This document shows, in pieces, positions 25,503-34,356 of a stretch of 64,000 nucleotides of DNA. The position numbers and the translations under genes were made by a program. The stretch is from JBNKEI01 sp050288705 (GTDB taxonomy: Bacteria > Myxococcota > Myxococcia > Myxococcales > UBA5297), in NCBI GenBank assembly GCA_050288705.1, contig JBNKEI010000198.1, forward strand, positions 1-64,000. The letters are read 5' to 3'. How positions within the stretch are numbered: the stretch's first letter is position 1; each line of letters opens with the position of its first letter. Below the pieces are notes generated by a model that was not told the origin of the DNA, did not search any database, and saw only the letters and a list, made by a program, of their open reading frames with translations.

Positions 25503-26090
25503 TTATCCGCCCTTCTTCAACTCGGTAAGTACAAGTTTGGCAACGCTTTTTAGCGTATCGAAGACGCCGACTCCCGTTGGCGCTACTGCCTGGAATTCAG
25601 GAACCGCACGAGGATTTAACAGCCCCCTAAGATCGTCGATGGTTGCTACATTCGATAAATCCCGTTTGTTATACTGCACCACAAATGGAATTCGATTCAA
25701 ATCGTAGCCCTGCTCAGATAGATTAATGCGCAAGTTTTCCATGGATTCTACATTGGCTTCCATGCGCTCAATCTGACTATCGGCTACAAAAACTACTCCA
25801 TCGACACCCTTGAGAATTAGTTTACGGGAGGCATCATAGAAAACCTGTCCTGGCACCGTATATAGATGAAAACGAGTTTTAAAACCTCGTATCTCTCCCA
25901 GAGACAACGGCAAGAAGTCAAAGAAAAGAGTACGCTCTGTCTCGGTAGCAAGAGAAATCATCTTGCCCTTGGCTTCCGGATTAGTCTTAGCGTAAATGTA
26001 CTGCAAATTAGTGGTCTTCCCGCATAGTCCTGGACCGTAATATACGATCTTGCAGTTTATCTCGCGGGACGAGTAGTTTATGAACGACAT
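25503..26090 (-). CDS. mglA: MglA, small Ras-like polarity GTPase of gliding motility
   Basis: MglA-GTP marks the leading pole and drives assembly of gliding and type IV pilus complexes in M. xanthus. The 195-residue product begins MSFINYSSREINCKIVYYG and has the P-loop G19-PGLCGK-T26. Arg53 and Gln82 (in TVPGQVFYDASRKLILKG), used for GTP hydrolysis, are present, as are Thr54 and Thr78. The base-specificity NKRD (141-144) and the end LVLTELKKGG also match. Length and nearly every block agree with M. xanthus MglA as I recall it, far closer than to the divergent MglA types of non-gliding bacteria. It is 23 bp downstream of mglB, the usual order. Confidence 0.97.
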   Translation of the reverse strand: MSFINYSSREINCKIVYYGPGLCGKTTNLQYIYAKTNPEAKGKMISLATETERTLFFDFLPLSLGEIRGFKTRFHLYTVPGQVFYDASRKLILKGVDGVVFVADSQIERMEANVESMENLRINLSEQGYDLNRIPFVVQYNKRDLSNVATIDDLRGLLNPRAVPEFQAVAPTGVGVFDTLKSVAKLVLTELKKGG

Positions 26091-26113
26091 TTCACTCGCT
26101 CGGTGTAAGGGGC

Positions 26114-26593
26114 CTACTCGCTAAAAAGATTATCAATATCTTCGTCAGTAATCTCAGCAAAGGCAGAGCCCGTTCCTGGCGCATTCGCCTTCTTCAACAG
26201 CCCGTCAAAAATACTAGCCAACTGCTCACTTGCTCGTCTTGCCCGCAACCGGACAAGCCCAATTTGGTTCTTATTCTCGAAAATGACCACAAGAATCACT
26301 CTCCCTGCAACGATATTTATATAGATACTGTCTTTTTCACCCTCATGAAACAATATTGAAAATTCGTGCTCACCAATTAACTTGGCCAGCCCTCCGGTTG
26401 CAGCAATGTTGCCTGCCGTTAGAGATGCCAGGGAAGTGGTATCTAGGTCACGGGTCTGACCATTGGCAGTAATAAGCTGGCCGTTTTTGTCGACCAGAAA
26501 TACCACCTTCGCGTTCGTGTCTTTCGTTAGACGATCGCAGACCGCGCTAATCTGATTGAACTCTTCTTCGTACATAACCATCTGCGGGGTCAT
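26114..26593 (-). CDS. mglB: MglB, Roadblock/LC7 GTPase-activating partner of MglA
   Basis: MglB is the GAP of MglA and marks the lagging pole. The start MTPQMVMYEEEFNQI gives 159 residues, the M. xanthus length; a 20-residue upstream extension is unsupported. The Roadblock fold is clear (CDRLTKDTNAKVVFLVDKNGQLI, DTTSLASLTAGNIAATGGLAKL, GLVRLRARRASEQL). The conserved tail FAEITDEDIDNLFSE is retained; in M. xanthus the C-terminal helix contacts MglA. It is the first gene of the mgl-glt block. Confidence 0.96.
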   Translation of the reverse strand: MTPQMVMYEEEFNQISAVCDRLTKDTNAKVVFLVDKNGQLITANGQTRDLDTTSLASLTAGNIAATGGLAKLIGEHEFSILFHEGEKDSIYINIVAGRVILVVIFENKNQIGLVRLRARRASEQLASIFDGLLKKANAPGTGSAFAEITDEDIDNLFSE

Positions 26594-27176
26594 GAAACGT
26601 CGCCTCTCCAGTATGTACCGCACTTGACGCCTTTCGCAAATCCATGGCGTCACCCATTCACTTTACTGCTCCGCGCCAACATAAAAATGTCTATCAGACG
26701 GTCCGATGCGGCGCAAGTACACCGGCTCTCATAGAACTTAAGTTTCTGGATAGAAAGCACACCAACATCTTGGATTCCTCTCGCATCTCTTCCTTAACCG
26801 TCAGCTAGGATGCAAACCTGACAATTCTTGCACGGGAAGCTCGCATCTAGCCTAGCCACCCCACCGCCTAAGTCTTTGTGTATCACAAAAACGCGCCGCA
26901 TCGCTAACCCAAATCCCAACCACATGCTTTCATAGCCGCAGACAAAAAGTGATGCGACAATGTTTCCATTCTTTTTACACCAAATTTTAAACGCTATGAA
27001 TTTGTCATTGGATTCCAATATAATCTTAGAACTTTTTGCTTAGCATCTTATTCATCATTCAACGAATGTAGTCTTCACTTTATAAAGTTTGTGCACACGT
27101 GTAGTAAGACACGATTTTATATCGTTGCAAGCTTGATACAAAAACTACTAGATTGAGGAAAAAATAGGAGTTGTCG
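26594..27176. other. Intergenic region between divergent mglB and ABC transporter
   Basis: This 580-bp stretch holds no convincing gene. It must carry the mglB promoter (leftward) and the exporter promoter (rightward). Visible elements are a 12-bp palindrome ACTTTATAAAGT at 27077-27088 and an AGGAG ribosome binding site at 27166-27170. No clear -35/-10 pair was found on either strand. Confidence 0.5.
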
Positions 27177-28136
27177 GTGATCCAAACCAAGGGGTTACGA
27201 AAATCTTTCCACACTCGCCAAAACGGAAAGAAAAAAGTAATTGAGGCCGTACGTAGCGTTGATCTTGCAGTTGCCAGGGGAGAAATATTTGGCTTTCTAG
27301 GACCCAACGGAGCTGGAAAAACTACTACACTACGAATGCTCTCTACGCTAATAACCCCTGATGGCGGAGAAGCCATAATTGCAGGCGCTAATTTACGCAG
27401 TGCTCCCGGCGAGGTGCGACGCCATATAGGTTACGTAGCTCAAGGCGGCAGTACTTGGGATACAGTAACTGCTCGCGAAGAGTTAGTTTTACAAGCGCGC
27501 CTATATGGAGTTTGTAAAGATGAAGCCCACCACCGTGCTGCTCATCTCCTTAAGGCCTTCCAACTCAGTGAGTACGCAGACCGTAAGTGCAAGACCTATT
27601 CAGGAGGCCAACGACGTCGGGTTGATATCGCTCTTGGAGTAATACACCGACCACAAATAGTGTTTCTTGATGAACCCACTACTGGACTCGATCCTCAGAG
27701 TCGCGCTCACCTATGGGACGAGATTCGAAGACTACGCGATCAGGGCATGACCGTTTTTATTACCACCCACTACCTTGACGAAGCTGATGCGCTCTGCGAC
27801 CGAATTGCTATTATGGACCATGGCACCATTGTTGCTGAGGGAACGCCTAACGAGCTTAAGCGAGAAATCGCCGGCGACGTGGTTACTGTCGGCCTTAGTA
27901 ATAGCGATTGCAATCAAGCAGCTAACCTACTCAAGATGCAACCTTTTGTGACCAAAATAGAACTTCAAGGTGGTAGCCGACTACGAATGCATGTTGAGGA
28001 AGGAGCTACCGCGATGCCACAGCTATTGCGTCTACTAGACAGTACAGGAATTGCTATTGCCTCCATCGAGTTGCATCGACCCAGTCTCGATGATGTATTT
28101 CTAATTAAAACTGGTCGATCTCTACGAGATAACTAG
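27177..28136 (+). CDS. ABC transporter ATP-binding protein (DrrA type)
   Basis: The GTG at 27177 has AGGAG six bases upstream; a TTG two codons earlier abuts that site and is less likely. The ~319-residue product has Walker A (GPNGAGKTTT), a Q-loop, the signature YSGGQRRRVDIALG, Walker B (IVFLDEPTTGLDPQ) and the switch His (ITTHYLDEAD). A C-terminal extension of about 90 residues is typical of the DrrA/NodI daunorubicin-resistance branch. It pairs with the ABC-2 permease 8 bp downstream, forming an exporter whose substrate (lipid, polysaccharide or drug) cannot be told from sequence. Confidence 0.93.
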   Translation: MIQTKGLRKSFHTRQNGKKKVIEAVRSVDLAVARGEIFGFLGPNGAGKTTTLRMLSTLITPDGGEAIIAGANLRSAPGEVRRHIGYVAQGGSTWDTVTAREELVLQARLYGVCKDEAHHRAAHLLKAFQLSEYADRKCKTYSGGQRRRVDIALGVIHRPQIVFLDEPTTGLDPQSRAHLWDEIRRLRDQGMTVFITTHYLDEADALCDRIAIMDHGTIVAEGTPNELKREIAGDVVTVGLSNSDCNQAANLLKMQPFVTKIELQGGSRLRMHVEEGATAMPQLLRLLDSTGIAIASIELHRPSLDDVFLIKTGRSLRDN

Positions 28137-28144
28137 GCTAATCT

Positions 28145-28894
28145 ATGAATTTCCTTCGCGACACATGGCTGATTTTTCATCGTCAATTATTATTAGTGAT
28201 TCGTAATCCAGTTTGGGTGTTAGTAGGAATTTTTCAGCCATTTCTTTTCTTGGTTCTTTTCGGGCCTTTGCTGAGACCTCTTTTTGGAGAAAATGCCTAT
28301 AACATTTTTGTGCCTGGCTTACTAATTCAGCTCGGCCTCTTTGGCTCGATGTTTGTTGGTTTTGGACTTATAGCGGAATTACGAGCGGGCATTATCGAGA
28401 GATCCCGGGTTACCCCGGTTAGTCGTGTGGCTCTTCTTCTCGGCAGGTCGTTACGTGACGTTTTAGCATTGTTGGTACAAGCAACCATCCTGGTGGTAAT
28501 GTCTATTCCTTTTGGACTTACGGTCGAAGTAAAAAATGTGGTACTGGCATTTATTTTACTTAGCCTAATAGCGTTGTTTCTTACGGCTATTTCTTATGCT
28601 CTAGCATTAGCGGTTCGTAACGAAGACGCTTTTGCACCCCTAACCAATTCACTTGTAATGCCAGTATGGCTATTGGCAGGAATATTCCTGCCAATGAAAA
28701 CCTTGAACGAAGGTCACTGGCTGAGACGTTTATCCCAAATAAACCCTTTTACTTGGGCAGTCGATGGTGCGCGGGCACTTTTTGCTGGATATCCCGCCGA
28801 TCCTGCAGTTTGGAAATCACTCGTTTTTATTGGGGTGCTTACCGTCTTGGCAGTTACCTGGGCAGCACGCATGTTCGCTCGCAGCGTCCGGTAG
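28145..28894 (+). CDS. ABC-2 type transporter permease (DrrB type)
   Basis: The 249-residue membrane protein has six predicted helices and the ABC-2 motif PVWLLAGIFLPMKTL...INPFTWAVDGARALF near the C-terminus. It is the membrane partner of the preceding ATPase. Its last 78 bp overlap the 3' end of the convergent ligase gene at 28817-28894, so the two tails share DNA on opposite strands. Confidence 0.92.
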   Translation: MNFLRDTWLIFHRQLLLVIRNPVWVLVGIFQPFLFLVLFGPLLRPLFGENAYNIFVPGLLIQLGLFGSMFVGFGLIAELRAGIIERSRVTPVSRVALLLGRSLRDVLALLVQATILVVMSIPFGLTVEVKNVVLAFILLSLIALFLTAISYALALAVRNEDAFAPLTNSLVMPVWLLAGIFLPMKTLNEGHWLRRLSQINPFTWAVDGARALFAGYPADPAVWKSLVFIGVLTVLAVTWAARMFARSVR

Positions 28895-30280
28895 CGGCGC
28901 CAATAGGCTTCTCCACGCCTGCTTGGTAGCTCGGCGATCTACTTTGCCATTAGGCCCTATTATCAAGCAAGGCACCATAGCAACTTGACGAGGTTCTTTG
29001 TAAGAAGCTAGCTGGCCTTTCCAAAACATTGCCAAATTTTGCAAGGAAAGCACCAAATTAGACTCAGGCACCAAAACTGCAGCTACCTGTTCACCCCACT
29101 CGGAGTGGAAAATGCCGAATACACAAGCTGCCCGCACCCCAGGAATGTTTTCGAGGATTTTCTCTACCTCTGCCGGCGAGACATTCTCCCCACCAGTTAC
29201 AATGCGGTCTTCTCGGCGACACTCAACATGTAGTCTTCCCTGCTCATCGAGGCTTCCCGCATCGCCAGTGCAAAACCATCCCTCGACAAGAGGCTGTGTT
29301 TCTTCACCCCAATACCCGTCGAATAGCATTGGGCCGCGAACCAGAATTTGTCCAAGCTCACAGCGAGCTTCCACACCAGGTAGAAGCATTGCCCCCTTGG
29401 ATACTGCGGCAATATCATCCGCCTCATTTAGGGGCTGCGTAGCAATCTGTGACGCGGTCTCAGTCATTCCATAGGTGGCCATAGCAGGAATTCCTTGTTT
29501 TCTCGCTCGCTGTAAAAGCGACTGACTCGCCCGCGCTCCTCCAACTAAAACCGCCCGCAATGGCCTCCCCTTCCAATCTGGGCATTGAGTTACAATTCTT
29601 TCCAATTGAGTAGGCACCAGGCTAAGAAGGGTTGCGCGAGAGCGAACGATCATCTGTACTAGATCTTTAGGTGAAAGCCCTAGCGGAGCTAGTATTATTG
29701 GCTTTCCTGCCAACAAACAACGGATTACTATCGAAAGACCTCCAATATGGGCCAGGGTGAGAGACAGCAGCCAGCGATCGTTCTCATTCCACCCCAAGTG
29801 CAAACCGCTGGCCTTGGCCGAAGCCTGCAAAGCTTGGCTAGCAAGGCAAACTACTTTTGGCAGACTAGTTGAGCCACTAGTCGCCATAAGCACCGCTGGC
29901 TTGCGTTGAAGCGAAGAGACCTTCGTGAAATCGGAAGCAGCTTTCCATCCACCCGGGAAACGTTCCAATTCTACTGCGCCCACCCTATCAATCAAAGAAC
30001 GTCGTTCGTACTGCGTCCATCGCGGATGCAATGGAAACACCGGACGACGTAGTTCGAGCAACGCCAGAATCAAAACCAACGAATGCCAGGAATGACTAGC
30101 CGTAAAAGCGACTGGAACCGACAATGGGCAATCTAGATTTCTGGAAACATCCTGGCACAAAGAATTAACTTCTTGCGCAAGTTGGGCACCACTAATCTCT
30201 CGCTCATTCCATAATACCGCGGTTGATCGATTAATCTGCTTCAGCAGGTTCAAAACATTCAGATTCTCTACGTCTGACAT
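28817..30280 (-). CDS. menE: AMP-binding acyl-CoA ligase, MenE-like
   Basis: The ~487-residue product belongs to the ANL adenylating family. It has the P-loop MATSGSTSLPKVV, the ATYGMTETASQ motif A5, YWGEETQPLVEGWFCTGDAGSLDEQGRLHVECRREDRIVTGGENVSPAEVE (core A7-A8), and a C-terminal Lys in GPNGKVDRR. The size and GMTETASQ wording fit o-succinylbenzoate-CoA ligase of menaquinone synthesis, but no other men gene is present, so the substrate is inferred. The chosen ATG (30278-30280) overlaps the end of fpg. The last 25 residues extend past the usual end into the convergent permease gene. Confidence 0.78.
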   Translation of the reverse strand: MSDVENLNVLNLLKQINRSTAVLWNEREISGAQLAQEVNSLCQDVSRNLDCPLSVPVAFTASHSWHSLVLILALLELRRPVFPLHPRWTQYERRSLIDRVGAVELERFPGGWKAASDFTKVSSLQRKPAVLMATSGSTSLPKVVCLASQALQASAKASGLHLGWNENDRWLLSLTLAHIGGLSIVIRCLLAGKPIILAPLGLSPKDLVQMIVRSRATLLSLVPTQLERIVTQCPDWKGRPLRAVLVGGARASQSLLQRARKQGIPAMATYGMTETASQIATQPLNEADDIAAVSKGAMLLPGVEARCELGQILVRGPMLFDGYWGEETQPLVEGWFCTGDAGSLDEQGRLHVECRREDRIVTGGENVSPAEVEKILENIPGVRAACVFGIFHSEWGEQVAAVLVPESNLVLSLQNLAMFWKGQLASYKEPRQVAMVPCLIIGPNGKVDRRATKQAWRSLLAPLPDAASEHACCPGNCQDGKHPNKNE

Positions 30281-31131
30281 TTTGGACACCAATAAGTAGT
30301 CCGACCATTTTGCCGAAAAGATTCAATAATGGTACTGCATCGAGAACATGGCTGGCCGGCCTTCCCATATACCAAAAATGGATTTCTCGCCCCCGGATCT
30401 TCTACGTATTCGATGTCTGCTGAGAGTGCTGGCAATTGAGATAAAGAATATTCCAAGGTTTCTTGAATTCCTTTTGCCAGCTTGGCGAGCTCATCAGCAA
30501 CCAATTGGTCAGCCTTGCGTTGGGGATTAATTCCTGCCCTATATAGAGCCTCTGCAGCCTGAATATTACCTAGACCTGCGATAATTTCTTGTTCCATCAA
30601 GGCGATTTTTACTGGGCGCCGAACGCGAATCAACCGCCTTCCTAGTTCCTGTCCGTTAAGCGGGTTCAGCCACACATCGGGCCCCCATTTTGCTTCAGTT
30701 GGAGAAAATCCCTGCTGAGATTTAAAAAGGGAACAATACCCAAACTTTCGCGGGTCACGAAAATGAATGGTTTTTTTGTTTTCTAAATTCCATTGAAATC
30801 GACTGTATGGCTCGTGAACTTCGCTAGGCCGAAGTAAAAACTTTCCTGTCATTCCAAAATGAACATGAAGAATCCAAGAATCTTGCTTATCTAAATGAAA
30901 AAAAAGAAAGAGATTCTTCCCGTGCCTCATTACTTTGCCAAGCACCTTTCCAGGAAAAAAATTGGCAAAAATAGCCTCTTCCGAAGTTTCTGATAGCGAT
31001 GTTTGGAATATTTGTTCACCGGTTTTTCTTCGCATCACTCCGCTTTCTGCTGAAGCGCTCTCAATACGAAGTCCCAGCATCCAGCTTTGCAATTGGCGTG
31101 AAGCATGTTCTACTTCTGGCAACTCAGGCAT
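30268..31131 (-). CDS. mutM: Formamidopyrimidine-DNA glycosylase (Fpg/MutM)
   Basis: Fpg removes 8-oxoguanine and ring-opened purines from DNA. The 287-residue product starts MPELPEVE, giving catalytic Pro2 and Glu3. It has the helix-two-turn-helix block EQEIIAGLGNIQAAEALYRAGINP and a C-terminal zinc finger (CSRCSTIIESFRQNGRTTYWCPKC). All four zinc Cys residues are present. Its stop overlaps the start of the MenE-like gene. The gene is complete; hflK lies divergently upstream. Confidence 0.95.
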   Translation of the reverse strand: MPELPEVEHASRQLQSWMLGLRIESASAESGVMRRKTGEQIFQTSLSETSEEAIFANFFPGKVLGKVMRHGKNLFLFFHLDKQDSWILHVHFGMTGKFLLRPSEVHEPYSRFQWNLENKKTIHFRDPRKFGYCSLFKSQQGFSPTEAKWGPDVWLNPLNGQELGRRLIRVRRPVKIALMEQEIIAGLGNIQAAEALYRAGINPQRKADQLVADELAKLAKGIQETLEYSLSQLPALSADIEYVEDPGARNPFLVYGKAGQPCSRCSTIIESFRQNGRTTYWCPKCQT

Positions 31132-31331
31132 TCGGTATCCTCTTTTATAAAAACTAAATTCGGTCTTGGTTGGCCGTCTGTTTAACCTTAATTACCAATT
31201 TCTACTTATTCCTACATCGATAAAAAGGTCCAAACCGAATATTCTTGCGTTTTTTTTAGCTTTGGTCATCGTCGTATTCAACACAGGAGAAACTGCTTCG
31301 TAACCAGACCACATTAGAAAGGAAGACATTG

Positions 31332-32333
31332 GTGAGAAACCAATTCCCTAAAGACCACGAACCCGACATAGATGAACTAGCAGTACAAGCTATAGACGCA
31401 GCTAAAAAAAACATTCGTAGATTCGCCCCCTTGGCGCTTGTAGTAATTTTACTAATTGCTGCTCTTGCCAGTTTTTACAGCGTAGGACCTGGAGAGCAAG
31501 GGGTAGTGCGTACCTTTGGTAAAGAAACCGGCAAAAGTGGCCCAGGAGCTCATTTTGCTATTCCTATTGTCCAACGCGTCGACGTGGTGAATATCCAAAA
31601 AGTACGCAGGGTCGAAGTAGGATTCCGAGGCAATGAACGCATTCCTGACGAATCATCAATGCTTACCGGCGACGAGAACATTGTTGAGGCGCAAATGATT
31701 GTACAGTTTCGCGTCACGGACCCCAGCAAGTATTTATTTCGATTACGCGAGCCAGAGGAAACCTTGCGCACCACTTCCGAGGTAGCTCTTCGAGGAATGA
31801 TCGGTCGCACCACTATTGACGAGGCAATGACTACCGGTCGTGAAAAAGTCCAGGCCGAAACTCAGACCTGGCTGCAAACACTTATGGACAACTATCAGAG
31901 CGGACTCACCATTACCGAAGTAAAACTGCAGGTTGTTGACGCTCCTGACGAAGTTCGCGAAGCTTTTCACGACGTGGTCCGCGCTCGGGAGGAAAAAGAA
32001 AAACTAATCAACCAGGCGATGGGGTACAAAGCAGACGTTATTCCCCGCGCCCGAGGAGAAGCACAACAAATCTTGCGAGAAGCTGAAGCATACAGCGAGC
32101 AACGAGTTTTGCGCGCCAACGGCGATGTCGCCAAGTTTGCAGCCATCCTCGCTGAATATCGAAAAGCCAAAAGTGTTACCCGCCAGCGTCTTCATTTGGA
32201 AACCATGGAACGCATCCTTCGTGCTACTCCCCGGAAAATCATTATTGACGGCGATCTATCCAAAAATACCCTGCCTGTCCTGCCTTTGGGTCACGGTCTG
32301 GCTGGCTTAACACAGGAAGGAGGAGGTAGATAA
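31332..32333 (+). CDS. hflK: HflK, membrane SPFH protease regulator
   Basis: HflK and HflC form a cage around the FtsH protease in the inner membrane. The GTG at 31332 is well spaced from AAAGGA; a TTG one codon earlier is the alternative. The ~333-residue product has one N-terminal helix (about 33-52, FAPLALVVILLIAALASFYSV). An SPFH domain follows (VGPGEQGVVRTFGKETG...GPGAHFAIPIVQRVDVVNIQKVRRVEVGF), then the helical REEKEKLINQAMGYKADVIPRARGEAQQI region. hflC follows after 1 bp. Confidence 0.95.
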   Translation: MRNQFPKDHEPDIDELAVQAIDAAKKNIRRFAPLALVVILLIAALASFYSVGPGEQGVVRTFGKETGKSGPGAHFAIPIVQRVDVVNIQKVRRVEVGFRGNERIPDESSMLTGDENIVEAQMIVQFRVTDPSKYLFRLREPEETLRTTSEVALRGMIGRTTIDEAMTTGREKVQAETQTWLQTLMDNYQSGLTITEVKLQVVDAPDEVREAFHDVVRAREEKEKLINQAMGYKADVIPRARGEAQQILREAEAYSEQRVLRANGDVAKFAAILAEYRKAKSVTRQRLHLETMERILRATPRKIIIDGDLSKNTLPVLPLGHGLAGLTQEGGGR

Positions 32334-32334
32334 G

Positions 32335-33201
32335 ATGTCTAGCCGAACTTTGGCAGTACTCACCTTAGTAGGTTTCATATCATTTGTGGGAATTTCCAGC
32401 GTAGCAATAATCGATGAATCCGAGCTCGCTATCGTAACCCAGCTTGGACAATATAAAGCCACGCTTGATAAGCCAGGGATTCATTTCAAAATTCCGTTTG
32501 TGCAGACTGTCCACCGCATGGAGCGACGAATTCTCGGAAGCGACGCCCCTCCTGCAGAATACTTAACATTGGATAAAAAACGGCTAGTGGCCGATCCCGT
32601 TACTCGCTGGCGTATTGTAGACCCGCTACAATTTTTTATTACCGTGCACGACGAGGGCGGAGCTCGCGCGCGGGTTGACGATATTGTACTTAGCGAAATG
32701 CGCCGCGAGGTCGCTAGTCACAATTTCGGAGAAATCGTAGGCAATGCCCGAGATCCACTAATGATCGCAGTAGCAAACCGCGCGGGACTCAAATCAAAAA
32801 AGGAATTTGGTATTGAAATTATCGATGTGCGCATAAAACGTGCTGACCTTCCTCGCGAAGTACAAGAAAGCGTCTTTGCACGCATGCGCGCAGAACGAGA
32901 AAGAATTGCCAAGCAATATCGCTCGGAAGGAGAAGAAGAGGCCGCCAAAATACGCGCAGAAACAGATAAAGAGAAGACTATTCTTCTAGCCAAATCCTAC
33001 GAGGCAGCTCAAAAACTTCGAGGCAGTGGCGATGCGGAAAGCACGCGTATTTATGCGGACACCTACGGGAAAGACCCCGAACTCTACTCTTTCTTGCGAA
33101 GCCTTGATGCCTACGAACAGATAATCAATAATCAAACGTCTTTAGTACTTTCCGCCAAATCAGAAATGTTTAAGTATTTGGCAAAACCAGACAAAAAGTA
33201 G
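32335..33201 (+). CDS. hflC: HflC, membrane SPFH protease regulator
   Basis: Partner of HflK. The 288-residue product has one N-terminal membrane helix and the SPFH domain (SELAIVTQLGQYKATLDKPGIHFKIPFVQTVHRMERR). It also has the GIEIIDVRIKRADLPREVQESVFARMRAERERIAKQYRSEGEEEAAKI helix and the DAESTRIYADTYGKDPELYSFLRSLDAY end, all standard for HflC. Translation is coupled to hflK. A hairpin lies just after the gene. Confidence 0.96.
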   Translation: MSSRTLAVLTLVGFISFVGISSVAIIDESELAIVTQLGQYKATLDKPGIHFKIPFVQTVHRMERRILGSDAPPAEYLTLDKKRLVADPVTRWRIVDPLQFFITVHDEGGARARVDDIVLSEMRREVASHNFGEIVGNARDPLMIAVANRAGLKSKKEFGIEIIDVRIKRADLPREVQESVFARMRAERERIAKQYRSEGEEEAAKIRAETDKEKTILLAKSYEAAQKLRGSGDAESTRIYADTYGKDPELYSFLRSLDAYEQIINNQTSLVLSAKSEMFKYLAKPDKK

Positions 33202-33227
33202 ATGGAAATAAAATACTAGAAATATTT

Positions 33228-33262
33228 TTTTGGGGCTTATGGATTCCTAACAAGCCCCAAAA
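33228..33262. terminator. Hairpin between convergent hflC and a lipoprotein gene
   Basis: TTTTGGGGCTT (33228-33238) and AAGCCCCAAAA (33252-33262) form an 11-bp perfect stem with a 13-nt loop. The T-run lies before, not after, the stem on the plus strand, so it is not a classic U-tract terminator for hflC. It may still act as a bidirectional block. Confidence 0.45.
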
Positions 33263-33269
33263 TTCAACA

Positions 33270-33680
33270 TTAATCATTCCAAGGATCTGAATTACGAAGC
33301 TTGGCTCGAATTACCCGTCCGCTCACGCGGTTGACTAGCACTTTTGCCCGATCGTGCCCATGGTCCCCTAGTAAATCTACCCGGTAGTTGCCATCACGGT
33401 GTACATTAACTTTCAATACTCTGCTTATTCGCAAACCTTGAGAACGAGCAAAGCTGATTGCAATACTAATAGCCTCTTGCTGAGAAATGGATTTTGGTGG
33501 TCGCCTACGATGATTATGAGGAGGAGGCGGCGGAGTCCGTGGCTCTGCACGTGTTTTTGGTGGTGGAGGTGGTGGAGGAGAATGAGCCGGGGGATTCCTG
33601 ACTGGTCTGGACCGGACAGGAACCACCAAACAACCAGCAAAAACGGTCAGCGAAAGCAAAAGCAACATTGACTTATTCAT
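33270..33680 (-). CDS. Proline-rich lipoprotein with PepSY-like domain
   Basis: The 136-residue product has a lipobox (TVFAGC, Cys16), a Pro/Arg-rich linker (about 18-62, with PPPPPPP and PPPPP runs), and a small alpha-beta domain (about 63-130). That domain contains SISQQEAISIAISFARSQG, NVHRDGNYRVDLLG and ARVLVNRVSGRV-like strands. It resembles PepSY modules, which can inhibit or sense proteases. Position after hflKC makes an envelope proteostasis link conceivable, but the gene is on the opposite strand. Function unknown. Confidence 0.65.
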   Translation of the reverse strand: MNKSMLLLLSLTVFAGCLVVPVRSRPVRNPPAHSPPPPPPPKTRAEPRTPPPPPHNHRRRPPKSISQQEAISIAISFARSQGLRISRVLKVNVHRDGNYRVDLLGDHGHDRAKVLVNRVSGRVIRAKLRNSDPWND

Positions 33681-33787
33681 GCAGTTTCTCCATTAAGCTA
33701 ACCTTTGACTAGAGCTTACTAGCTCTTAAGCACAATGCCTATAAGGACTGCTTGCCCATAACTCTGTGCTGAATTACCTCTTCCCCT

Positions 33788-34135
33788 ATGCACTTGGCTT
33801 CCAAATACCTATCATTCGCCGTAATCTTCTCGGCAGGAATAGTGGTGGGAACAGGGTGGAAAGCAATCTTCCCAGAAACGATCGTCCAGCCTAGCATAGA
33901 GATGCCAGAATCTCAGCCAGCAACCAACCCAATAACTACAAGGTCTGACCTAGTAAACCAGCAGCTTGATATTTTGGAAGCTCGTTTATACCAAACTCAG
34001 GCATCAGTCTCTTTTTGGGGCCAATTAGCAACTCGGAGACAAAAAATTGCTGCCATTACTTGTGAAAACGCCGAAAAACACGCAAAGGGCATACTACTAC
34101 ACCTGAGCAAAAACCACCTCCGAAACCCAAAATAG
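33788..34135 (+). CDS. Small membrane-anchored hypothetical protein
   Basis: The 115-residue product has an N-terminal hydrophobic segment (about 8-24, LSFAVIFSAGIVVGTGW), a Pro/Thr linker and a helical domain (LVNQQLDILEARLYQTQASVSFWGQLATRRQKIAAI). No family recognised and no strong ribosome binding site. The frame is clean and the signal anchor plausible, but this is a tentative gene. Confidence 0.4.
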   Translation: MHLASKYLSFAVIFSAGIVVGTGWKAIFPETIVQPSIEMPESQPATNPITTRSDLVNQQLDILEARLYQTQASVSFWGQLATRRQKIAAITCENAEKHAKGILLHLSKNHLRNPK

Positions 34136-34356
34136 ATTCCTTCTAGCCAAGAATTCGGGCAATATATATACCCCGTTGAAAACATGTTCACTTTTCTAAA
34201 GAATTCCTAAAGATAGATTTGATGAAAAGAACTCGGAAGTAGTATCATTCGCCCCGTCGAGCAGAGCACTAGCCGAAAGGAATAATTGGGGTTTTGGCAA
34301 CTGCCTCATTAAAAAAATGGTATAGTCGTTGCAACATTTGCTAGGAGTAATGCTAC

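Noticed and set aside
26794..27018. 74-codon minus-strand frame upstream of mglB
   Set aside because: No ribosome binding site, no recognisable motif, lies in the expected promoter region.
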